Under the pieces are notes generated by a model. The model saw only the letters and a list, made by a program, of their open reading frames with translations, was not told the DNA's origin and ran no database searches. Shown piece by piece: positions 1-6,167 of a DNA stretch of 9,922 nucleotides (positions are counted from its first letter, which is position 1; each line of letters opens with the position of its first letter). The stretch is from Candidatus Solibacter sp. (lineage in GTDB: Bacteria; Acidobacteriota; Terriglobia; Bryobacterales; Bryobacteraceae), in NCBI GenBank assembly GCA_017883355.1, contig JADGNS010000087.1, positions 1 to 9,922 of the forward strand, given 5' to 3'. The position numbers and the translations under genes are program-made.

Positions 1-1
1 C

Positions 2-787
2 GCCCTGGCGCTTCCGGTGGGCGCGACGGTGGGCACCGAAGAATCGGGCGACGAGCCGCAGATTTTCCTGCGGGCGCGGGTGGCGCCGGTGGGGATCGGG
101 GCGGACCGCTATCGCACGGGCACGTTGCTGCGCGAGCAGTTCGGCACGGACGTACTGTTGTTGGACGATGGGTTCCAGCATGTGAAGCTGGCGCGGGATT
201 TCGATGTGGTGCTGGTGGACGCCCTGAATCCGTTTGGCGGAGGCGAAATCTTCCCGATGGGGCGTTTGCGCGAACCGGTGGAGGCGTTGGCGCGGGCCGA
301 CGCGATTCTGATCACGCGTAGCGAGGCGAGCGATCTGGCGCCGGCGATCGAGCGGGCGGTGCGGCGCTGGAATCCGCGGGCGCCCGTCTTTCGGGCGCGC
401 ATCCAACCCGAGTGGTGGGTGGAGCATCGGACGGGGCGCAATATAAGGACGGAGGAAATGAAGCTGGAACGGGCCGGCGTGTTCTGCGGTTTAGGGAATC
501 CGCAGAGCTTCTACCGGACGTTGGACGCCTTGGGCGCGCGATACGTAGACCGGGTGGAGTTCGAGGATCATCACCGGTACCGGCCGCACGAGTTGAAGCG
601 GATGGCGGAGCAGTTCCGGCGCAACGGCGCGATGGCGCTGGTGACGACGGAGAAGGACGCCGTCAATCTGTGCGACGGCGCCGACGATCTGCTGGCGCCG
701 CTGCCACTCTACTGGTTAAAGATCTGCATGCGGATCGAGGGGGAGGCGGAGCTGCTGGCGGAGATCGAGCGGCGGATCGCTCCGTAA
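2..787 (+). CDS. lpxK: Tetraacyldisaccharide 4'-kinase (lipid A biosynthesis), 5' end missing
   Basis: LpxK phosphorylates the 4' position of the tetraacyldisaccharide-1-phosphate lipid A precursor at the inner face of the cytoplasmic membrane, so the host makes LPS. The frame is open to the left edge; 261 residues are visible. The GTG at 17 is an internal valine codon and not a start, because family-like sequence (ALPVGATVGTEESGDEPQ) runs through it. Family motifs seen are GDEPQ, DDGFQH (nt 164-181), PMGRLREP (nt 254-277), FCGLGNP (from nt 482), DHHRY (nt 566-580) and TTEKDA (from nt 644). The usual length is about 330-350 residues, so roughly the first 80 are missing, including the membrane anchor and the Walker A loop. 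The gene ends in TAA and converges on the aminopeptidase gene 19 bp away. Family assignment is secure; completeness upstream cannot be judged. Confidence 0.95.
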   Translation, partial: ALALPVGATVGTEESGDEPQIFLRARVAPVGIGADRYRTGTLLREQFGTDVLLLDDGFQHVKLARDFDVVLVDALNPFGGGEIFPMGRLREPVEALARADAILITRSEASDLAPAIERAVRRWNPRAPVFRARIQPEWWVEHRTGRNIRTEEMKLERAGVFCGLGNPQSFYRTLDALGARYVDRVEFEDHHRYRPHELKRMAEQFRRNGAMALVTTEKDAVNLCDGADDLLAPLPLYWLKICMRIEGEAELLAEIERRIAP

Positions 788-806
788 GAAACGTGTTTTT
801 CTCCCG

Positions 807-2432
807 CTACGGCATCGGCGTCGTCTTGATCGCCTGCCGGAGCTTCGCGATCCCGGCTTCCACTTCTTCGAGCTTCGAAGGGATGGCGGCGGAGATGATC
901 TTGGGGTCGCCGGCGGTGATCAGGACGTCGTCCTCGATGCGCACGCCGATGCCTTTGTACTTTTCGAACACGGGGCGGATGGCTTCGGCGAACTGTTCCA
1001 TCTCCGGCGTCTTGGGAAGGTTCTGCAGCGCGTCGGGGCGGAAGTAGAGGCCGGGCTCGACGGTGATCACCATGCCGGGCTGGAGTTCGCGGCCGCCGGG
1101 ATCGTGCACGTTGAGGCCGATGCCGTGGCTGATGCCGTGGTTGAACCAGATGCGCATCTGGGCATCGCTCTTGGGGTCGGTAATCAGGCCGAGTTTGAAG
1201 AGACCCTGCTTGAAGACCTCGCCGGCCGCGCCCTGTATGGAATCGGGGCCGCCACTGGCGGCGTGACCGGGCTTGGCCATGGCGAAGCCGGCCTGCTGGG
1301 CTTCCCAGACCAGGCGGTAGATGTCGGCCTGCTCCTTAGTGAACTTGCCGCTGACGGGGATGGTGCGGGTGACGTCGGCGCTGTATTGATCGAACTCGGC
1401 GGCGTCGTCCATGAGGAGAAGGTCGCCGGCCTTCATGGAGTCCTTGTTGGATTGGTAGTGGAGCGTGGTGGCGTTGTTGCCGGAGCCGACGATGCAGGGG
1501 TAGCCCCAGTGGCCGTTGCGGCGCAGGAAGGTAAATTCGAACTGCGCCTGAATTTCGTACTCGGGGGCGCCGGGGAGGGCGGCGGCGGTGGCGCGCTGGA
1601 AGGCTTCGGCGGTGATATCGACGGCGTGCTGGAGGATCTCGATTTCGCGCTGCGATTTCACCCTGCGGAGGTTGTCGAAGAGGGTGGTGGCGTCCAGGAT
1701 ATTGACGCCCGCGCCGACGGAGGCGAGCTTGCCGGCGAACTCCTGCTCGCGGCGATACTCGACGGCGTTGGGGCGCGCGGGCAGGATCATGTAGAGCTGG
1801 AGTTCCTGTTTGGCGGAGTAGGCGATTGGCTTGGCGAACCCGGTGGTCCAGTCCGGCGTGCTGGTGGGGGGCGTGGCGTCGGTCCCGCCGCCGGGCACAG
1901 AGGGCACCCCTCCGGGCCCAGAGGGCACCCCGCCTTCGGCGGGGGCGGGGATGAGAGCGCGGGAGCGGGGGATCAGGGCAGTGAAGAAGCCGCGGAACTG
2001 GCCGGCTTCCAAGACGTCCTGGATGCCGGAGGTTTCGCGGGCCTCGGCGGCGGTGATCATGTGGCCGGTCCAGCTCTCCCGCGAGGGATTGGAGTGGGGG
2101 ATGAAGACCATCTCGCGGATCTTTTCGGCGCCGGGCGCAAGGACGAGGATGGCGCCGGGCTGGGTGAGTCCGGTGAGGTAGAAGAAGTCGTTCTCCTGGC
2201 GGAAGGGCCAGTCGACATCGCCAGCGTAATTGCGCGGTTCGGCGGCGTAGAGGATGAGCACGGAACGATCGCCGATCTGGTCCATGAGGGCCTTGCGGCG
2301 GGCGGAAAGATCGGCCACGCGGTCGCGCTGCCAGGAGGCGGGCGGGGGCGGGGCAACCTTCCAGATGCCGGCATCGGCGGCAAAGGCGGCGACCGCCAGG
2401 GTGAGAGAACAGAGAAGCTTAGCGAATTGCAC
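807..2432 (-). CDS. Secreted Xaa-Pro aminopeptidase (aminopeptidase P, M24B family)
   Basis: This metallopeptidase removes an N-terminal residue preceding proline. I chose the GTG at 2432 (541 residues): it has GGAGGG three bases upstream and begins a signal peptide (VQFAKLLCSLTLAVAAFAADA). The frame extends upstream to 2591, but that stretch is unlike the family and overlaps the kinase gene. Residues about 30-155 are the aminopeptidase P N-terminal domain. Residues 155-197 form a low-complexity Gly/Pro linker. The pita-bread catalytic domain follows, with all five expected metal ligands: D342 and D353 (DDAAEF...ADVTRT), H436 (HGISH), E459 (TVEPGLY) and E500 (RIEDD). The shuttle histidine H325 (LHYQSN) and H443 (NVHD) are also present, so the enzyme should be active, in the periplasm or outside the cell. 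It is longer than cytoplasmic E. coli PepP (about 440 residues) because of the signal peptide and linker. A likely own promoter lies just upstream. Confidence 0.93.
   Translation of the reverse strand: MQFAKLLCSLTLAVAAFAADAGIWKVAPPPPASWQRDRVADLSARRKALMDQIGDRSVLILYAAEPRNYAGDVDWPFRQENDFFYLTGLTQPGAILVLAPGAEKIREMVFIPHSNPSRESWTGHMITAAEARETSGIQDVLEAGQFRGFFTALIPRSRALIPAPAEGGVPSGPGGVPSVPGGGTDATPPTSTPDWTTGFAKPIAYSAKQELQLYMILPARPNAVEYRREQEFAGKLASVGAGVNILDATTLFDNLRRVKSQREIEILQHAVDITAEAFQRATAAALPGAPEYEIQAQFEFTFLRRNGHWGYPCIVGSGNNATTLHYQSNKDSMKAGDLLLMDDAAEFDQYSADVTRTIPVSGKFTKEQADIYRLVWEAQQAGFAMAKPGHAASGGPDSIQGAAGEVFKQGLFKLGLITDPKSDAQMRIWFNHGISHGIGLNVHDPGGRELQPGMVITVEPGLYFRPDALQNLPKTPEMEQFAEAIRPVFEKYKGIGVRIEDDVLITAGDPKIISAAIPSKLEEVEAGIAKLRQAIKTTPMP
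1891..1944. repeat. In-frame 21-bp tandem duplication plus GC hairpin inside the aminopeptidase gene
   Basis: Positions 1891-1911 and 1912-1932 are tandem 21-bp units differing at two bases, and share an exact 13-bp core (CAGAGGGCACCCC at 1898-1910 and 1919-1931). The period is seven codons, giving the peptide repeat GVPSGPG/GVPSVPG in the linker. Overlapping its end is a perfect inverted repeat, CCCCGCC-TTC-GGCGGGG, at 1928-1944. The length being a multiple of three preserves the reading frame. It is most simply slippage-prone linker DNA; a small palindromic element inserted in frame is an alternative. Confidence 0.8.
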
Positions 2433-2435
2433 AGA

Positions 2436-2441
2436 CCCTCC
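2436..2441 (-). promoter_or_regulatory. Ribosome binding site fixing the GTG start of the aminopeptidase
   Basis: The minus strand reads GGAGGG, then TCT, then GTG. This is a strong Shine-Dalgarno match with rather short spacing. It decides the start at 2432 over in-frame upstream codons and agrees with the signal peptide beginning there. Confidence 0.8.
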
Positions 2442-2456
2442 GGGTGCGGATTTTTC

Positions 2457-2487
2457 ATTATAGGCGCGCCGGACATAGGCGCGCCGG
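2457..2487 (-). promoter_or_regulatory. Probable aminopeptidase promoter with a double ATAGGCGCGCCGG repeat (possible operator)
   Basis: The minus strand has a perfect -10 hexamer TATAAT (2462 to 2457), 24 bp from the GTG start, predicting a leader of roughly 17 bases that contains the ribosome site. On the plus strand, exact 13-bp direct repeats ATAGGCGCGCCGG occupy 2460-2472 and 2475-2487, starting 15 bp apart. Each contains the 8-bp palindrome GGCGCGCC. The repeats fill the -35/spacer region, and no TTGACA-like -35 box is visible there. That arrangement fits a regulator binding the repeats, either activating in place of a -35 or blocking polymerase. The -10 is seen directly; the regulator is inference. 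Confidence 0.6.
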
Positions 2488-2518
2488 GCGGGAATATCTG
2501 GGGGTGGTAGACGGGAGC

Positions 2519-2551
2519 GGTCGCCCCGGGTTCCTCTTCCTGAAGGCGACC
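2519..2551 (-). terminator. Inverted repeat just after the kinase stop, possible weak terminator
   Basis: Perfect 7-bp arms GGTCGCC (2519-2525) and GGCGACC (2545-2551) are separated by 19 bases and start 8 bases past the kinase TAA. No T-run follows on the minus strand, so it is not a canonical intrinsic terminator. It could slow polymerase or protect the 3' end, and it separates the kinase from the aminopeptidase promoter. Confidence 0.3.
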
Positions 2552-2559
2552 TGACCGGC

Positions 2560-5500
2560 TTAGTCTGGTGCCGAGTTGCCGGCAACGACACTTAAGACTT
2601 CCCGCAGGCGTTCGGCCGAAATCGGTTTGGTGAGATAGATGTCCATCCCGGCAGCGAGACAGCGTTCCCGATCGGCATCCGCCGCGTGAGCAGTCAAGGC
2701 TACGATGGGAACTCTGATCTTCCCGGTATCCCCTTCCAACTTCCGGATGGCGGTGGTCGCCTCGTATCCATCACAGACGGGCATTTGGCAGTCCATGAGG
2801 ACTACCCCGAAAGACTTTCTGCCATATAGTTCCAGAGCCTCTGCGCCGTTGTTTGCAAGCTCGAATTCACATCCGAGCCGCTGAAGCAGTCGCGTCATCA
2901 CCCTCTGGTTGACGACGTTATCCTCGGCCACCAGTACTCTCAGTGGCCTGTCGAGGGCTTCGAGTGACGACTGTTTCAGTGTTTTCTTTTCCGGCTGAAC
3001 CTTCGCCGGGCTCAGTTGCAGTTCCGCCCAGAATGTCGAGCCCTTGCCGACCTCCGACACGACGCCCACCGCCCCGCCCATCATTTCGGCCAGCTTCTTT
3101 GAAATGGCCAGCCCCAGTCCAGTTCCACCATACCGGCGTGTAGTGGAAGCGTCAGCCTGGACAAACTGCTGAAACAGAGAACTGATCTTGGCCGACGGGA
3201 TGCCGCAGCCCGAGTCGCTCACCTCAATCCGAATGCCCCCCAGGCCTGAAACGGTGCCCGCCCGCCTCACGCGGATACCGATTTCTCCGGCTTGGGTGAA
3301 CTTGATTGCATTGGCAACGAAGTTCACCGCGATCTGCCGCACTCTTCCGGCGTCTCCCTCGAACCACAAGGGTCCCGATTCCTCGTATTCGACCGTGAGA
3401 CTAAGTCCCTTGCTCCTGATCTGCGGCATCACCAGATCCACCACCAGCGACATCGCCTCGCGCAAATCGAACGGCGCGATCTCAAGCTGGAAGAATCCAG
3501 CTTCGATCTTTGAATAGTCGAGGATGTCGTTGATGACACTCAGCAGGTGCCTGCCGCACTGCATGACCGTGTGCGCGCACTCCGATTGCTCGGAATTCAG
3601 GGGAGTGGCCAGCAGCAGATCCGTCATGCCGATGATCCCGTTGAGAGGAGTGCGGATCTCATGACTCATGTTGGCGAGGAACTCACCCTTGTGTTGGCTC
3701 GCCGATTCGGCCCGCTCCCGTTCCGCCTCCGCCCGCGATTTTTCCAGCGCGAGTTCGCGCGTACGATCGGCTACCGCTATCTCGAGCTTGCGTTTTTCAC
3801 GCAAGAGCCGCGCCGACTGATATCTCCAGATCAATACCAGCAGGGTCACGAGTGCGACCCCCGCGGCCAGATTGAACAGCCGCGTCGACCACCACGGCGC
3901 CGAGATTCCAAATTTCAACACGGCGTTCGGCGATCGCGCGCCATCAGGGCCGACACAGTGCACTTCGAACGTGTAATGTCCCGCCGGCAGGTTCGAGAAC
4001 GCCGCGCCCATGTCTGCCGTGGAGGTCCACGGCGATTCGGCTCCGTTCAGCCTGAACTCATAGCTCACGTTGAGTTCATCGCGGTAGTTCACACTGTCCC
4101 ACGCGATCGAGAAGTGTCGCGACGCCCACGGCAGGATAAGCTCGCCACCGGTACCCGCCATTTTGTCTTGCCCGATGTACTTCAGGAAGGGGGCGCGCAA
4201 ATCCCGTCCGGTCCCGTCCGGCCGCGGCGTGAAATGGGAGAGCCCGCGGCTGGTTGCAATCCACACACCGGCCTCTTCAGCCAAAATGCCGTTGGTATCG
4301 CAGTCGTCCCAAACCATCCCATCGATTTGAGAGTAGCGCTTCCAATCGGCTTCCCGGAACCGTAGTACTCCGGTATCCGTGCCAGCCCAAACCGAACCGC
4401 CTTTCGACCCCAGCGCATAAATCATGTTCGTGGGGAGTCCGGTGGAAGTGCTGAAATCCGTCACGCTCCAACGCTCATGTGGATGCGCGATCATGCTAAT
4501 GCCCATGGGACTTCGGTAGGCTACCCAGACAGCCCCGCCGGAGATCGCGATGGCGCCTACCGACGCGCTCTTCAAGCCGTCCCTCTCACCGTACTCAAAC
4601 CAGCGCCCGCCACTGTTACGATAGAGCCCGTGGTTGGACGTGATCCAAATACAACCGTCCTCATCCAAGGCTGCATTTGCGTAGGTCTGCCCCGTCGTTT
4701 CAGAGGGGAGGATCTGCTTCTGGAAGGTCACGGGATCGTGCAACACATTGCTGCTTCGGTAAACACCGCCGACACCCATCACCCATAGCGTGTCCGCCGA
4801 GTCGAGAAGAACGCGCCGCACATGGTCTATGGGTATTCCCTGTTCCTCCCCAAATCTCCGAATGGCCGATGTTTTGGGATCCAGCCTGGCCAGGCCTCCG
4901 CTCGGTCCTCCCACCCAAATGCGTCCTGTGCGATCGGATTCCACCGTGAGGGCCCGATACCCCTTGGTCAAGCCGCCCGCTCCCCATGTTTGGACCCGTC
5001 CACTGGAAGGATCGACCATGCTGACGTTCTGGGAGGTCCCCAACCAGAGCCGGCCCTGCGGATCCTTAGCCATTCCCCATAGGACTTCCGCCGTAAGTCC
5101 ATCCGGCTTTGTCCAGTTCTCCCATTCCCCCTCGCCCACCCAGCGGTCCACACCCGTGCCCCGCATCCCGATCCACATCGAACCTTCCCGATCCCGGATT
5201 GCCGCGGCAACCGCATCGCTGGCCAGCCCATTTCGCTCACCGACGATTCGCCATCCATCGCCCTCGGGTATGGCCAGGCCTTCATTGGTGGGAACCGTGA
5301 CACCATAAACCGGGTCGGCTTTCAATTCGCTCACCGGTCCCGGCGACAGAGGCAGCCCTTTGTCCCGCTCCACAAACCTGGACCCGCCTCGCGGCAACTG
5401 GTACAGGTGACTCTCGCTCCGTACCCATAAAGAGCCTTGCAGATCGCTCAAGGCGCTCTCCCATCGGCCGCGAGGAAGTCCCAGACTGGTACCCACGATG

Positions 5501-6120
5501 GACACCTTCTGCCCTTCCACCCGGCATAGTTCGCGGCCGCATCCGAACCAAACCGTGCCCCCCGGTTCCACGGCTACGCCGTATGTCTCGCCCGTGTATA
5601 TCTGCCGCACGGACGCTCCACGGTTCTCCAGGGTGAGTTTCATAAGGCCGTGACCGGTGCTGGCATAAACCGCGTTCTCCGCGGCAGCGACCAGCCTCCC
5701 CTGGGACAACGAATCCAACGCGGTGCTGGATAGGACCGGGTGGAACCTCAGGCCGCTCAGATACGCAATGCCACCGGGTGTGCCTGCCCAGACGGTGCCC
5801 CCGGCCGATATGGTCAGAGCGGTTACATCATCCTGCGGTAAGCCCTCTTCGCGTCCGAAACGGCGGAAGCGGCGCCCATTGTACCGGAACAGCCCGTTAT
5901 CCGTAGCTACCCAAAGAAACCCGTCCCGGTCCTGGTTGATCGTGTTCACCGCCAGGTTGGTGAGCCCGCTATCCTGCAGATAATGTTTGAAGGAGTAACG
6001 CGCGGCGTGGCAGAGGGCGGGGCATGCCAGGAAGAGCGCCATCCCAGTCCACCGGCGAGCGCGAGTCGTGAAAGCAGATTTCACCACTATTCTTATCGTC
6101 CACACATCGGGAAAGTCCAT
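2560..6120 (-). CDS. Hybrid sensor histidine kinase with double seven-bladed propeller, Y_Y_Y domain and receiver
   Basis: This 1186-residue sensor is of the kind that binds a ligand in the periplasm and autophosphorylates inside the cell. An N-terminal signal-type segment (basic stretch, then MALFLACPALCHAA) ends near residue 40. Residues about 41-645 hold fourteen propeller blades marked by G-x-x/L-W-x-G/A-T motifs near residues 64, 108, 149, 188, 227, 269, 310, 353, 396, 441, 486, 529, 575 and 615, enough for two seven-bladed propellers. A Y_Y_Y domain (about 676-738), one membrane helix (748-765) and a coiled coil (766-812) follow. HisKA has phosphoacceptor H820 (MSHEIRTPLNGIIGM). HATPase_c has N933/N937, DSGCGI (969-974) and GGTGLGL (998-1004). 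The receiver has D1067, D1110, T1143 and K1165, and the protein ends soon after. There is no PAS, Hpt or DNA-binding domain. The ATG at 6120 has AGGGG nine bases upstream; a GTG pair at codons 12-13 is an alternative. The DUF5916 gene ends 47 bp upstream, suggesting cotranscription. Confidence 0.93.
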   Translation of the reverse strand: MDFPDVWTIRIVVKSAFTTRARRWTGMALFLACPALCHAARYSFKHYLQDSGLTNLAVNTINQDRDGFLWVATDNGLFRYNGRRFRRFGREEGLPQDDVTALTISAGGTVWAGTPGGIAYLSGLRFHPVLSSTALDSLSQGRLVAAAENAVYASTGHGLMKLTLENRGASVRQIYTGETYGVAVEPGGTVWFGCGRELCRVEGQKVSIVGTSLGLPRGRWESALSDLQGSLWVRSESHLYQLPRGGSRFVERDKGLPLSPGPVSELKADPVYGVTVPTNEGLAIPEGDGWRIVGERNGLASDAVAAAIRDREGSMWIGMRGTGVDRWVGEGEWENWTKPDGLTAEVLWGMAKDPQGRLWLGTSQNVSMVDPSSGRVQTWGAGGLTKGYRALTVESDRTGRIWVGGPSGGLARLDPKTSAIRRFGEEQGIPIDHVRRVLLDSADTLWVMGVGGVYRSSNVLHDPVTFQKQILPSETTGQTYANAALDEDGCIWITSNHGLYRNSGGRWFEYGERDGLKSASVGAIAISGGAVWVAYRSPMGISMIAHPHERWSVTDFSTSTGLPTNMIYALGSKGGSVWAGTDTGVLRFREADWKRYSQIDGMVWDDCDTNGILAEEAGVWIATSRGLSHFTPRPDGTGRDLRAPFLKYIGQDKMAGTGGELILPWASRHFSIAWDSVNYRDELNVSYEFRLNGAESPWTSTADMGAAFSNLPAGHYTFEVHCVGPDGARSPNAVLKFGISAPWWSTRLFNLAAGVALVTLLVLIWRYQSARLLREKRKLEIAVADRTRELALEKSRAEAERERAESASQHKGEFLANMSHEIRTPLNGIIGMTDLLLATPLNSEQSECAHTVMQCGRHLLSVINDILDYSKIEAGFFQLEIAPFDLREAMSLVVDLVMPQIRSKGLSLTVEYEESGPLWFEGDAGRVRQIAVNFVANAIKFTQAGEIGIRVRRAGTVSGLGGIRIEVSDSGCGIPSAKISSLFQQFVQADASTTRRYGGTGLGLAISKKLAEMMGGAVGVVSEVGKGSTFWAELQLSPAKVQPEKKTLKQSSLEALDRPLRVLVAEDNVVNQRVMTRLLQRLGCEFELANNGAEALELYGRKSFGVVLMDCQMPVCDGYEATTAIRKLEGDTGKIRVPIVALTAHAADADRERCLAAGMDIYLTKPISAERLREVLSVVAGNSAPD

Positions 6121-6167
6121 TGAGACTTGCCCCTACGTTGCCTTCGGCACCTTGGATCGGCGGAGAT

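Noticed and set aside
759..802. Possible bidirectional terminator between lpxK and the aminopeptidase gene
   Set aside because: GAGCG/CGCTC (767-771, 778-782) is only a 5-bp stem and the T-run at 796-800 is 13 bases away. AGAAA/TTTCT (787-791, 798-802) is a weak all-but-AT stem. Neither is convincing.
2461..2487. The two GGCGCGCC-containing repeats as the start of a CRISPR array or attachment site
   Set aside because: Only two short copies with a 2-bp gap exist, with no spacers, cas genes or integrase nearby. A promoter-associated site explains them better.
1104..2510. Long 468-codon plus-strand ORF opposite the aminopeptidase gene
   Set aside because: Its product is Gly/Glu/Val-rich low complexity with no family features, while the opposite strand has a complete M24B active site. 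It is a high-GC antisense shadow.
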